Shown: positions 21,840-33,158 of the stretch, piece by piece
Numbering within the stretch: the stretch's first letter is position 1
Layout of the letters: every line of letters starts with the position of its first letter
Assembly (NCBI GenBank): GCA_963556195.1
Contig: OY744544.1
Coordinates: 43,343,984 to 43,407,983, forward strand
DNA from: Sepiola atlantica
Taxonomy: Eukaryota > Mollusca > Cephalopoda > Sepiida > Sepiolidae
Direction of reading: 5' to 3'
DNA: 64,000 nt
The notes under the pieces: generated by a model
What the model was told of the DNA's origin: nothing
Seen by the model: only the letters and a program-made list of their open reading frames with translations
The model's database searches: none
Position numbers and translations under genes: made by a program

Positions 21840-22240
21840 TCGTAGACACGGTCCAAAAAAGAGCCTCTAATTTAATAGGTTCTACCAATGGGTTCCGCAC
21901 TATCTACCAAGCTCCATCTTGTCACATCGCCGCAATGTTGCATCTTGTCACATCGCCGCAATGTTGCATCTTGTCACATCGCCGCAATGTTGCATCTTGT
22001 CACATCGCCGCAATGTTGCATCCCTGTGCTTGTTTTACAAGTACTTCAATGGAATGTGTTCCAACGAATTTGCTGAACTTGTGCCAACTCAACATAAATA
22101 CTCCCGACCAACCCGACAAGCAGCAAAATCCCACCCCTAGACTGGAGAGGTCCCCAAATGCCGGGGAGCTTTCTACTATAATGGTTTCTTTCCTCGAACT
22201 GCTTGCCTTTGGAATTCCCTCCCTGAAGTAGGTCAACCAA
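21840..22240 (+). mobile_element. LINE 3' fragment with internal 26-bp amplification
   Basis: Continues the 8574 family: 'hRRNVASLCLFYKYFNGMCS' and NEFAELVPTQHKYSRPTR follow a fourfold repeat of the codons for LSHRRNVA. The C-terminal 'fleLLAFGIPSLK' region ends near 22240. The element is truncated and frameshifted. Confidence 0.75.
21915..22020. repeat. 26-bp perfect tandem repeat, four copies, inside a LINE ORF
   Basis: Unit 'cttgtcacatcgccgcaatg' plus 'ttgcat' repeated four times without change. The unit is the LINE's own coding sequence for the SHRRNVA motif. A 26-bp period shifts the frame at each step. Confidence 0.95.
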
Positions 22241-22244
22241 TCAG

Positions 22245-23210
22245 ATTGCAGAAAAGCCTGTTGCTAGGCAGAAAAGGCCCGAGAGAAATAGTGGGGAAAA
22301 CATCGGGCAAGAAAACAGGAGACACTCAGATTTCAGAAGCGGGGGAGTCATGTTAAGATTTTGTGCCCACCCAGCACTTCAAATCGAGACGATATATCAA
22401 GGAAGAGTGGAATTCAACTTTTGTCGGCTAAGAAAAATACAGCGAGTATCTTACCGCTGTCTATCGGGCATCTTAAAGAAAACCCCATCTGTCAAAGTTT
22501 ATGAGATTACCTCAGATCGCCAAATTAACAAAACTATCTGCAAAAGGATGGACTTCAGGATCTAAAATCCTATAATAATATCCTTTATCAGCCGACAACC
22601 CACACTAAAAATATCCGAGAAAGAACGGATTTCAGGATCTAAGATCCTGTGAAAATATATTCCACTCAGCATGTCAACTAACACACACAAAAAAACTCTA
22701 TAAAAAGGTATGTGCCCTCTGAAAAAAAAAAGAAAAAAAAAATTGCATATTTTTAATTCGTCCTAATTTCAACTTTCATTATTTGCCAATTTTTATAACT
22801 CATGACTGATCAACCATTCTCGATCTTATCTAAACCAGGTCCATATCAAAAACTCCCCAGAGCAGAGCAGAACTTTTATTTGGTCTTTTTTTGATTTAAT
22901 AAACACTTGTTATGTTTGTATAATCTCGCCTTTTGTTAATTCTTACAAGTGTCTTATTTCTTATTTTATGTTTATAAACTGTGATTCAAATGTGTCCTGT
23001 TCTTTTCTTTCCCATGATTATTTACTTCTCTCCCCTTCATCATTTTAATGAAAAAAAAAAATATATATAAATAAATAAAAGTCGTTTCACTACCGCAAGT
23101 CTAACATGTGACCCGCAAACCCAATTAAAACATAAAGGATAGGGGACGTGTGGTGTGAGAGGAACGGGGGTTTCCAACATTACACATTATTAACACTCGT
23201 GGCTAATTCA
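22245..23210. other. no gene recognised
   Basis: Contains a near-duplicate 'gga(c/t)ttcaggatctaa(a/g)atcct' pair at 22552 and 22628, A-runs, and an AT-rich tail at 23050-23080. No coding segment seen. Confidence 0.5.
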
Positions 23211-23213
23211 CAC

Positions 23214-23337
23214 CTTTATAACATTGGTGTCATCGTATTACGCTTATAACATTGGTGTCATCGTATTACGCTTATAACATTGGTGTCATCGTATTACGCT
23301 TATAACATTGGTGTCATCGTATTACGCTTATAACATC
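23214..23337. repeat. 28-bp tandem repeat, about 4.3 copies
   Basis: Unit 'cttataacattggtgtcatc' plus 'gtattacg', nearly perfect. Confidence 0.95.
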
Positions 23338-23474
23338 CCTTTGGTTTGATTTAACTGTTTTTAGAAGTATGATAGATATATATTGTTAAATATATAGTTT
23401 TATTTCTTTTTTCTTTTCCCATTGTGAGATTGTAAATTTTCACCAACTCCCGTCGTTGTTCTGATCTGATACAT

Positions 23475-23475
<1 letters not shown>

Positions 23476-23555
<80 letters not shown>
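23476..23555. repeat. (TA)n microsatellite
   Basis: About 80 bp of TA dinucleotides with one 'cattat' interruption. Other (TA)n tracts lie at 27592-27639, 28465-28490, 28611-28669, 31721-31762, 36962-37003 and 51326-51348. Confidence 0.97.
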
Positions 23556-23561
<6 letters not shown>

Positions 23562-24810
23562 AAGAATATCCGTCCCAAGAAGGATAAAATGAATTCCCCA
23601 GACAGAATAATTTGTACCACTTTTATGTCCCCTTATGAAGATTTAAATTAAGATATAATGCTACTAAACCTTATGTCTAGAATTCTTATTTCAATTTTGA
23701 TCAAAATCCATTATATTCTAGAAAATTTGTAAAATTTAACGTTTAACCCTCTGAGCGTTGAATATTTTTTTTAGGAAAATGAGTTTTTACATCTTTTTTT
23801 AAAATGACTCTATAAGCTTAACCTTTCAGCGTATACTCAAACAATGTACATGACATTTGTAGCATATAAATAGTACTATCAAAATAAGTTGACTAACATA
23901 TGACATATTTTGATGGCGGCCATCTTGAATTTATAATGAGGTTGACCATTTGCTCATGGAAAATTGTCATTTACTCATGCACATATTAGTTAATTACTGA
24001 ATTTATTGTGTATATTTGTGCTGTTGTGTCTTATATTGCAATAGTATTTCGTTTTGCCTGTAGTATTGTCTGCTATTAGAGGTGGTAGACTTGTCGCAAT
24101 TTTTCAACAGCCGCACTAAGTGGGTTAAGCTTAAAAGATTAAGATTAAATTGAAATTCAGGGAATCTTGCTTCATAGGAGGTATCTGAATTTTCACGATG
24201 GGCTTCCACCTCCTTTTTACCCCTTTTGCATGAAACTAAATTAAACTAAATATAGCCCAAATTACGACCCCTTACGTCTAGTAGCTGTGTTCCAAAATTC
24301 ATATTGATTGGTTAATTAGTGTAGGAGTGAATCCTATACATACAAATCTATAAACATACCTAAATTATATGTGTTTTGTTTTATATATATATAAAGTTAT
24401 CTTGTCAGATTTTCAAAGTCAGACAAAGTTGACTAATCAAACTTTGCTTCTGACTAGCCAATTTTTATGTGTCATTGTTTTCCCGTATTATTCACAATAT
24501 AATAACCTACTTAGCTATAATTTATTTTAAAAATGAATATTCTTTCTCCAATATATCAACCTCATGGATGATTTCATGCCAAATATTAGCTCATCCCATA
24601 AGTTCTGTACGGATATTAATTTTCTGAAATTTAATAGTAAGTGGGATGCCTAGTGGAACTAAATATTTTTATATCATACTAACTGTACCTAGGATGTTGT
24701 AAATTCATTTTAGTTTTTAATTTTTATTTGTTTGCACATTTTAAAACTTAAGGTAGACAATCTCAATTTAAAATGAGTTATTCCCCTTGCTGATTTATAT
24801 TTTTAGGTGA
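23556..24810. other. AT-rich intron sequence, no gene seen
   Basis: No protein-like frame or clear repeat pair. Small (TA)n near 24382. Confidence 0.5.
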
Positions 24811-24814
24811 TTAT

Positions 24815-25343
24815 TTAAAAATGTTTCATATTAGCAGTCGTCTGAGCTGGACTAAGTAATATTTTATATAAATCAGTATAAATATAATTTCCACACAAAC
24901 TACACTTGAAACTCATTATTGCATTTGCAAATTGTTTCATGCCTACATATTCATTACATGAAACGAAAAGTGAATGTCGTACAGAAAATGTGTATGATGT
25001 GACACCAGCATAAGTACAACTGTCATACACATATGAATGGTATGGTACAAAGGCCATCTCTATAACAGGCCAGGCAGTGTAAGGCGATCATGCAACTGGG
25101 GTCTTTTAATGGAGATGATGTGAATTTTCTTAGATAATTGATATAGCAGTTAAAAACAGAGGGAAAATTCCCCTGTAAGATTAGTTTAATGTTTTTATCT
25201 ATTTTACATACCAAATAATAAGAACTACAATGATCTAATTGACAAATTCCTATAAATGAAGAAACAGGTAACTTTGAATAAACAAATGTATAGAAAATGT
25301 TCTTGAATAAACAATGCTGCCAATATGAAAAGAAACCCTTCAA
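24815..25343 (-). other. two overlapping cysteine-containing ORFs, possible exon(s)
   Basis: Minus strand frames 25343-25023 (106 codons) and 25057-24815 (80 codons) are both unusually long for this AT content. The first includes SFIGICQLDHCSSYYL next to a GTATGT donor; the second includes YDSCTYAGVTSYTFSVRHSL. Neither fits the ZP gene phases convincingly and no domain is recognised. They could be exons of another minus-strand gene together with 25480-25703. Confidence 0.25.
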
Positions 25344-25482
25344 AAGATTGACATGAAACTTTTACAAAATATATAAAACTAACAAGCAAATTCGTCTTAA
25401 GAAATTACAACAGTATGAACTACTGTTTAAATTTTTAAAATTAATAATAGGGAAAAAATAGTTCTCAATAAAATTCAATTTT

Positions 25483-25702
25483 GACTTTTTACTCACAAAC
25501 TTATTAATCAAAATGTAGTTTATGGTATAATACAGAATCTTATAATGACACAAACTGACGACCTCGGTTCCATAGTATTTCACTGATGGATGTTGGCAAC
25601 CTTCACGTTGTCCCTCCTGCAAGAATGCCAACAACAGAATCAAGCCGGTCATCAAAGTTGTACCATGTTGATTGTTACGGTCGTGCCTCATAGAGAACGA
25701 CA
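25483..25702 (-). CDS. possible first coding exon of a second, secreted-protein gene
   Basis: On the minus strand an ATG at about 25689 opens a frame with a hydrophobic core (TTLMTGLILLLAFLQEG) like a signal peptide, then REGCQHPSVKYYGTEVVSLC, running to a GTGAGT donor near 25483. Alternatively an acceptor 'ggcattcttgcag' inside the hydrophobic part would start an exon at the following GAG. It lies downstream of a GC-richer island (25920-26580) that could be its promoter. Plausible but unsupported by any family match. Confidence 0.3.
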
Positions 25703-25919
25703 AGACGGTTACAAAACGGAAGAAAAAAAGAAAAGATTTTGATCCTCCAGTTCAAATATGTATACACATCGAACAAGAGGGGAGGGGAACTCTTTCTCAA
25801 GACACCTGTAAAAATGAAGAAACAGACGACAAACACTTCGTGAAAGAACAGAAGATCAACACAGATTAAGAAATTAAAATGACAATGTTTATTTATAAAA
25901 TGGAGGAATGAGATACAAA

Positions 25920-26580
25920 ACAAAACAAAATAATACCGGATGGGGTCTTAACGGATATGTAACTAGGCCGAGCGGAAATATATATATAATACAAAACGTA
26001 TCAGCTTGAGAGAAAGAAAGGGGTTTGACTCACAGTTTTCAAATTCGTAAGACACACTCAAATCCTCGAGCAGTTGTGGGTAGTTGTTGTCGGGGTGTTG
26101 TTATTGGTTGTGGGGGGGGGGGAGGGAGTCAAGAAAAGTTTATATCGATTTAGCTCACTTTTGCTATCTCGTTAGCCGACTGTTCTTCAGTATGCCTTTG
26201 GCATTTAACAGGATACGTCCTGGGTGTTCTCTTTGTGTCGGCGTCCAGACAGTTTTGCAGTTTCCAATATGCAGTGATTTGCATGGCATCGTTCAAGTGT
26301 TTTCTTCTGCGGTGATTTTCCGGAGTGACCAATGTCACGTCCGTTCGCTGGGGTAGGTTTTTTGTGTCTAGCAGTTTTTTAGTTTTTTTTCCTCTTTTTC
26401 CTTTTGGCGGCAAAAGGGTTCGCACTGGACCGGATGTCATGGTTAGGTGGGAAAGGACGGGTCGCAGAGTACACGCGACCTCCACAGAGATAGCGAGATT
26501 ACTAATCTCTTTTTCTCAACGGTCACATTCTTAAGTCTCAAAAGTGGGAAGGGGACAGCCAAGCCCATGGAAACATACAC
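25920..26580. promoter_or_regulatory. GC-richer, CpG-containing island; possible promoter region
   Basis: Clearly less AT-rich than its surroundings, with multiple CpGs, G-runs (26111-26120) and open frames on both strands (for example 111 codons on minus, 26485-26150, rich in K, R and T). Could be the promoter or 5' UTR of the candidate exon at 25483-25702, or a GC-rich mobile element. No core promoter motif is decisive. Confidence 0.25.
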
Positions 26581-26859
26581 TCTCGCTCTACCCCCATTTT
26601 ATATTTGTCTTTTTTTTCTAAAGGAAAAAAATATATGTATATACCCGCTCGGTGATATCTCTTTTTTTCTACCATCTCTCAAACATGGAGACAAAATAAT
26701 ATTTCAAAAGAAAAAGAATATAACTTCGCTTGATAATATCTTACATAGTCTAAAGCTATATATTTAAATTAAAATTTAATTTTGGGATTACGTTGCATGA
26801 TTCATACGAATTTACTTTACTAGCTTTCTACATTCAAGATAAGTTGTATAGCAGCCGTG

Positions 26860-27175
26860 TCAGGAGCGTCATGATAATGGCAGTGAATGATGAAAGCACT
26901 TGTCCAGCATGAAGGTTATCCTAAGGATGAATCAATTACGCTGGTATGGTCATATGCAACGTTCATCCTCCTGGATAAACCGTTGCAGAAGTTCAATGTC
27001 ATAAATCGCAGGAAGGTTGGAAGCAAGTGATTGGACAAGACAGCACAGAGTGGAATTTGGAGACTGCCACCCGCTGAACTGTGGGAAGTGGAGAGTGAGC
27101 TTGTATAATATCAGAAAACGTCTGACACCTGAACAAGGGAAAAGCAACGTTAAATGAATAGAAGAAGAAGCTGAA
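26860..27175 (+). mobile_element. LINE C-terminal fragment (RTE-like, divergent family)
   Basis: Plus strand reads LRMNQLRWYGHMQRSSSWI then RRKVGSK-like, NCGKWRVSLYNIRKRLTPEQGKSNVK and ends in 'gaagaagaag'. 'LRWYGHMxR' is the common C-terminal motif of RTE-type LINEs. Truncated and frameshifted. Confidence 0.5.
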
Positions 27176-27356
27176 ATAAATTTGATGAGTTAGAATCCCC
27201 TTTCAGAATAATATTTTCTTGGAGCAGCTAAAAAGATTTCAGTTGTATGACTAACTGAAAATCTTGCCTCCAGTACAAGACCACAAATGTTAGATCTCTC
27301 GTCCTGTTATAGGGATGGCCTTGTATGGCATGCAATGTGTAAAGATGACTACTTAC

Positions 27357-27562
27357 CTTACTTCCACATGGATGCTTTGATTCATCATAATTTGTTATTT
27401 TAATCGAATAAGTCTTAGGCTGGTAGTTTGTTATTGTGAAGTTGCCTAGGGAGAAACTGCAAGGATTCTCAACGTCTGATGAATATATATCACTTATATC
27501 ATCATCCGCAGGTACTGTAAGTGAGAAAACAAGTTCTCCATCGTTTGGAGATGTCGCCTTAG
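27357..27562 (-). CDS. ZP-domain protein, 206-nt exon (ZP-N)
   Basis: Minus-strand exon between 'tcttttttag' (27572-27563) and an AAG|GTAAGT donor at 27356. Phase 1 in, phase 0 out; only one frame is open. The 68-residue peptide contains GELVFSLTVPADDDISDIY, NPCSFSLGNFTITNYQPKTY and DESKHPCGSK: a beta-rich domain with two cysteines, consistent with ZP-N. The frame joins the 16-nt microexon upstream (G|CT makes Ala) and exon 21147-21260 downstream (SK|ILENG). An alternative GTAAGG donor five bases earlier would break the downstream phase. Confidence 0.75.
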
Positions 27563-27585
27563 CTAAAAAAGATTAAAAAAAAAAA

Positions 27586-27637
<52 letters not shown>

Positions 27638-27646
<9 letters not shown>

Positions 27647-27730
27647 TCTCTGGGAATTTAAACAGCATTTTCCTTTTTTTTTTTTGTCTTTTTGTTTAAA
27701 ATAACTCAAAGCTTCTTTAGACTATATATT
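27638..27730. repeat. direct duplication, copy 1 (pair with 28379-28470)
   Basis: About 90 bp, 'agttagtttctctgggaatt' through 'caaagcttctttagactata', is repeated nearly exactly at 28379-28470. Both copies adjoin (TA)n tracts. The spacing is 741 bp. Confidence 0.9.
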
Positions 27731-27917
27731 GGGTATTTAGATCTGTATGGCTAGGTTTCCTTCCTCTTATCTATTTGCCTTTCTGGTACCAAAGGTACTA
27801 AAGCTTTTTTTTAATTTATTTATTTTTTTTTTTTTTAATGCAACCTTAATTCCTATATAATTTTATTTCTAGCTACCACATCGTAGAATGGTTCGTAGGT
27901 GTAGTGTTTAGATAGTA

Positions 27918-27971
<54 letters not shown>

Positions 27972-28378
27972 TGTTATAAAGAATTTTATTTGATATGCAA
28001 ATTACCATATCACACGGTAGTCTTAAGGGTAGTATATTATTATTATTATTATTATTATTATTTTATTATTATTTATTTATGTATATATAAGTAACATTTT
28101 AAGCTGAATTATTTCGACACTTGATTATTGGGGAAATGGTAGTTTTATCTGTACCATTGGAGAGCCATGCATATAACTGTCCTGTTTTTAAATCTCCGAA
28201 ACAGTTACATGGTAAACAGCTGAAGATCCCCGTGTTAATATTAGATGCTTACGTTAAGGTCTCCTGCTTTTGTTTCACTGTTAGATACTTAATCCCCCTT
28301 TTTATTTTATTTACTTACTATTATATATTATTTATTTATGAATTTTCCAACAAATGTTAAGTCTACACTATTTTGGAT

Positions 28379-28457
28379 TTAGTTAGTTTCTCTGGGAATT
28401 TAAACTGCATTTTCCTTTTTTTTTGTCTTTTTGTTTAAAATAACTCAAAGCTTCTTT

Positions 28458-28470
<13 letters not shown>
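28379..28470. repeat. direct duplication, copy 2
   Basis: Near-identical to 27638-27730, differing in one base and in the length of the T-run. The (ATT)n tracts at 27919-27967 and 28036-28078 lie between the copies. Confidence 0.9.
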
Positions 28471-28494
<24 letters not shown>

Positions 28495-28499
28495 GTGAT

Positions 28500-28607
28500 T
28501 CATAGAAGGAAATACAATGCAGAGGTGTAACGGATAGATAAAAACAAGCAAATTAAGACATATAACAGTAGGATGAATTATGTAGTTTCACCTTTTTTAT
28601 TAATACA

Positions 28608-28673
<66 letters not shown>

Positions 28674-29640
28674 AGTATCTATTTACATTATATTATGTCC
28701 TACCTGCATCAGCATGGCCTGATGGAAGCTCTATACAGTATGATATTTCGAGAACACTTCCCCTCGTCAGATATATGCTGTACTCTAGTTCAAACGCACA
28801 TATGAAGGTCGTTGTCAGCAGGCTATACTGCAGCAAAAATTAAATTAATTTGAAATCTAATTAAAATCAAAAACAAAATTTTTCATTTAATTTCTCTACT
28901 AAAATCCTTTTAAATTTGTGTCGACGTCAATATTATTAATATTTAAAAATGTTGTTTATTAATTTTTTTTAGTTACGTATATCTTATAAATTTATTTTAT
29001 TTTAGTTTATTTTATTTATTCGTTCATCGCTTGTATCGGCAAAGAGTTACCGAAATTCTTGATATTTATTGAACGATGTAAGAGAGATTATTCACCTTTA
29101 TTAGCTGAGATCTGTTTAAGTTAGTTTCACATTCTCTTGTTAATTCAGTTATTTTATAAGTAATTATTCGATGTTAGGTTTAATTATTATTATTCCCACA
29201 TAATGAATATTATTAATTGTAGCAACCATCATGCAGGTTCACAGGGAAAAACGGGTTAGGGTTGCACCATGTATTGTGATTGAACCCAGAGTGTTTCAGT
29301 TACAAAATGGAAACATGTAACTTTTGTCACGCGACGAGAGTTCACGTATGCAAATGAGGCTAGGTTTGCATGGGCTAATTCTCGTTGTGATAAAAAGCGT
29401 AGCCACTTTTCTCCGGGGACTTTGTGGAGAAAGGTTGACGTTGTGTCTACGTCGAGTGCTGAGAAAAGGGAAAAGAAAGAGGAAAATAAAAGAGAATTGG
29501 ATTTTTGACTTGCCGTTTGATCGTTCACATACGTGTTGGGCTGCTGTTGATAAAAAGAACAGAAAGCATAATTCGGCGTTCCGTTTGAACTCAGTGGTAG
29601 AGCATTCTTTAACTCTTTGTTACAAGCTATTTCGGCGATT
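28500..29640. other. no gene; possible 5' region of the Gypsy-like relic
   Basis: Holds a 60-bp (TA)n tract (28611-28669) and AT-rich DNA. The segment 29230-29650, less AT-rich, leads directly into the gag-like frame and may be its 5' UTR or LTR. No LTR pair was proven. 'cattctttaactctt(t/c)gttaca' occurs at 29605 and again at the relic's right edge (31412). Confidence 0.4.
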
Positions 29641-29663
29641 CTCTGCTGTTTATTTATGACATA

Positions 29664-31420
29664 ATGGCGGACACAAAATTCGACCTAAAACTCATCCCTG
29701 AGTTTGACGGTTCTATGTCTGTGGTGGACTGAGTTGAGAGAGTGGAGCTAACCTATCGTTTGTGCGGGGTCAAGCAGGTTGAGTTGGTTATTCCCCTTAG
29801 ACTAACGGTAGACGCTCTGGACATTTACCAGCAGCTAAACAAGAATTATAAGGCTAATGTCTAGAAGACAAAGGCTGCGCTCTACAAAGCATACAAACGT
29901 TTTACTACCTGGAAACTATTAGCAGACGAGACAGTGGATGTCTTCTTTGCTGCATTGAAAAAGCTGGCCATTCTGTTTGGAGGGTTGACTGAACAGACTT
30001 TCATGTACCCATTTGTGGCCAGGCTCCCCGTTCAAGTGAAGCAACTGCCGAGGGCATCCATAAACATAAAAGCGCCACCAATAGAACAGTTACTTGGCGT
30101 GCCCGAGCTATCATCAGGGATGAAGCAGAACTTAAGAAGCATGTCGTAATGGCTGCGCAGTCGGCCAAGAGTGTGCTTAAAAACCCACAGAGGATGGACT
30201 CACATGCCAAAGTAAATTGTTTTCGCTGTGGGTGGAGTGGTCACATTGCAAATAGTTGTATGGACAGAAGACAGGGGAACATACGGTGCAACCAGTGTGG
30301 CAAGATCGGTTACACTGCCTCAAACTGTTCAGGAAACGAGTCAGGAGAAAAGATGTCAGCGCTGCTCTGCTCCCCGGACAAGATGTAAACGAGGTGCAAC
30401 CAATAATCAGAGTGCATGTTAACCAAACGTCTTGCTCAGCGCTTCTTGATTCAGGCTGCTCCTGTACCATAGTGAGTGCAAGGTTATGCCACAACTGGAG
30501 GAAGAAGAGCATTAAAATAACAACAATAAATGGCGAGACGCAGGCGTGCTGTGGAGTAGCATTTGTAAAGATTTGCACGGACTCTGGTGTATCCGCTGAA
30601 GTCAATGTCCTCATGACACATAAAAAATACTGGGCTTCGACCTACTGCTCGGATATGATGCTATCAAGGCACTGGGTCGTGTTCTTATTACACCAGCTGG
30701 GACTGTGAAATTCCTTAAGGCACCGGTGTGTACCGCATTTTGTATTGATCAACCAAACTTCAAGGTGGAGTTTGATCAACGCCAAAAAATCTGGACTGCG
30801 TCATGGAAATGGACGGGTAATAAAGTACCAATCAAGCTACAGAATGGCGTCACAGAATACAGTCATGGATTACGGCGAGCTCAATTAATACATAGAGGCT
30901 TACACTGCTGATGCCAATGTATGTGCGAGCAAAGGGAGTAGCGCCAGAAAGGATCGAATGTATTATTGCTCCATCTAAGGAAGGCCTATCTGCAGGTGAG
31001 GGTCAACAAAACTTTATAGCCATTCCAGACGGTGGTATTTCGCAGCAAGAGATACTGCCTGGCCAGACTATGTTTTGAGTTGAATGTGGTGTTGCAGATC
31101 ATGAAGACCATCGTTAGTGCTGTGTTATCTCAGGAGGAGACCATCGAAAAGGTAACATCGGCATACCTTGACGACATTTACATCAATGAAGATGTCACGT
31201 CGGCAACGCACATAAGAGCGAAATTTGCAGAGTTTGGCCTAACGTGCAAAGACCCAGAGCGTCTTGGAGTTGGAGCATGTGTACTAGGCCTGGAAGTCAG
31301 AGGGGAGGATGGCATCCTACGATGGAGACGAGGAAATGTGATTTCCGGCATCCCTGAAGTTCTCACGAGAAGGACCATTTTTTCCCTGTGTGGAAAACTC
31401 GTGGGACACCGGCATTCTTT
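29664..31420 (+). mobile_element. Ty3/Gypsy-like LTR retrotransposon relic (gag-PR-partial RT)
   Basis: A gag-like frame starts at ATG 29664 (MADTKFDLKLIPEFDG), with stops; a capsid-like region follows to about 30130. Two zinc knuckles lie at 30218-30259 and 30287-30328. A protease motif LLDSGCSCTIVS follows near 30448, then after frameshifts RT fragments with ARLCFELNVV and YLDDIYINEDV (catalytic YxDD, about 31160-31195) and GVGACVLGLEVRGEDG. Everything past CGKLVGH is missing (RNase H, integrase). It is an old dead copy; the GKLVGH-type RT suggests the Ty3/Gypsy superfamily. Confidence 0.8.
30149..30388 (+). pseudogene. Gag nucleocapsid-like zinc-knuckle region
   Basis: Open for 79 codons. 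First knuckle CFRCGWSGHIANSC is a perfect C-x2-C-x4-H-x4-C; the second, CNQCGKIGYTASNC, has Tyr in place of the zinc-binding His. The Gag frame ends at a stop (30386-30388), the protease frame (30256-30708) overlaps it by about 130 bp, so a -1/+1 shift is needed between them as in many retroelements, or the copy is frameshifted. Confidence 0.8.
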
Positions 31421-31445
31421 AACTCTTCGTTACATTAATTCCTAG
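31032..31445 (+). pseudogene. RT palm/thumb fragment of the Gypsy-like relic
   Basis: 137-codon open frame with LARLCFELNVVLQIMKTIV, AYLDDIYINEDV and ACVLGLEVRGEDGILRWRRG. The YLDD box carries two of the three catalytic aspartates. The C-terminal end departs from the family at 'GHRHSLTLRY', encoded by the same bases as the 'cattctttaactctt' block at 29605, indicating a rearrangement junction. Confidence 0.75.
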
Positions 31446-31705
31446 GCTTAGCTATTAATGTTATATCGTGATATTCTCACCGGGAGTGGTCTCAACGTTT
31501 AATAATATCCGTTAATTTTTCTTTCTTTTTTTCATTTTTATTTAAATAAATTTTCTTATTCAGCATTCAATGTCAAGTAACTATTAATGTTATAAAGTGA
31601 ATATTCTCCCTAGGGGTAGTCTCAATATTTATTAACCATTAATTTTATTTTAGTGATTTTTTAAAAATTTCTTTTTTTTAGTGATTTTTTGTTCAACATT
31701 CAATG
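31444..31705. repeat. tandem duplication of about 130 bp
   Basis: Two diverged copies, each running from 'ctattaatgttat' through 'gtctcaa' to '(c/a)attcaatgtc' (31450-31570 and 31582-31703). A third, more distant relative is visible at 32022-32075 ('gtataaggtgagtattttc'). Confidence 0.7.
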
Positions 31706-31713
31706 TCGGTTGT

Positions 31714-31765
<52 letters not shown>

Positions 31766-32129
31766 AGTATTAAAGGAAACAGTGAGTACTTAGTATTAAG
31801 ATCAAGAACGTGAGAAAGACTGAAAGAGACATGTTAACAATACGAAATACTTTATTAGACTACTGACTATACGAAGGTGTCTTCTCGGGCAAGAGAGTTC
31901 GTTATTGTCTCTGTATAAAGGGAGATAATGGGCGACGTAAGTTGGTCTTGTCTATAGTGATGCTTAACATGAACAATGTCGAGTGATTTAAGTATTATTA
32001 TTATAGAGATATTTTGTTGTTCAGCCTAAATTATTATTAGTATAAGGTGAGTATTTTCGGCCTAAGCTTATGTGGTTTTTATTTAAGGGTTAAATTAAAG
32101 AAAAGTGAGATGTGAAACTGTATGTATTA

Positions 32130-32510
32130 GACCAGAAACTTTGGCGGTATGAATGATGTTCTGTTTTTATTTTTAAAGCATTCAATTTGATTATTCAATA
32201 TTTATCTATTTATTTATGAGAAGGGTTGGGTTCCTATATTGTGTTGTTGATTGAGGTTCGTTAATTGTTAGTGGATTATGCCATCATTTCTAGTCTGACA
32301 CATAGTTTCACATCTCAACGTACATATACGTACACTTCAAAATAAATAAATGAATAAATAAAAAGGAACTTAAAAAATAAAAAGAGAAAAAGGAAACTTA
32401 TACACATAATATTGTAACAAATTATAGCATTAGTACGTCGACCTGGCATAGTCCACCAACAATTAACAAACCTCAATCAACAACACAATCTAGGAACCCA
32501 ACCACGGCCG
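32130..32510. repeat. inverted repeat with 63-bp arms, part of a dispersed family
   Basis: Arms 32221-32283 and 32443-32505 are reverse complements ('gggttgggttcct', 'gtgttgttgattgaggtt', 'gttaattgtt' blocks). In addition 32130-32240 occurs inverted at 34870-34990. The structure resembles a foldback or LTR pair in opposite orientation. Confidence 0.75.
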
Positions 32511-33158
32511 TCGTAATATAAGGCCTGTCAACTGAGTCATGTTTTTCTGGTGACGTAATTGATAGTAAGAACCACTATCAATGAGGACTGGAAGTGCCCG
32601 AAGACATTTAACGTGCATGCGTCCATCTGTAATCAGAGCAAGTAATCAGAGAGATCAGACTCACATACATAGGATTATTCATTCATTTGGAAATCATTAA
32701 CTTGTTCCTGCTATTGTGACTTTATTCCACTGCCAAGGAAACGGCTACCCTCCTAATGATTATTCATTCACTTGGAAATCATTATTAACTTGTTCCTTTT
32801 TTCAAACGTATTTCCTTTTTATAGATGTCAAGCACTAAAGAAAATAAGAAGAAATTACAATATGGCCTCCAACGATTAAGGTATTGCATTAAAGTTCGAT
32901 TTTCAAGTCTTAAAAAAATAAATAAGAAATTTATTTTGGGATAAAAAATACAATTTTAGACTAATTAATAAGTTTCATCCAAAATCTGTGCGAAAATCCA
33001 ACAAAATAAGCGAGATATTCAAATAATAATATATTGTAAATAAAACGTTTGGAACCCCCCCCCCCCCCAAAAAAAAAATACATGACTGTTTTAATTTATC
33101 ACAATTTTTTACTATATTGTAAATAAACTGTTCGTTTTGCAAAACAATACCAAAAAAA

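Noticed and set aside
26150..26485. 111-codon minus frame in the GC-richer island as a gene
   Set aside because: No domain, no splice support; long frames are expected where stop codons are rarer. Kept only as part of the island.
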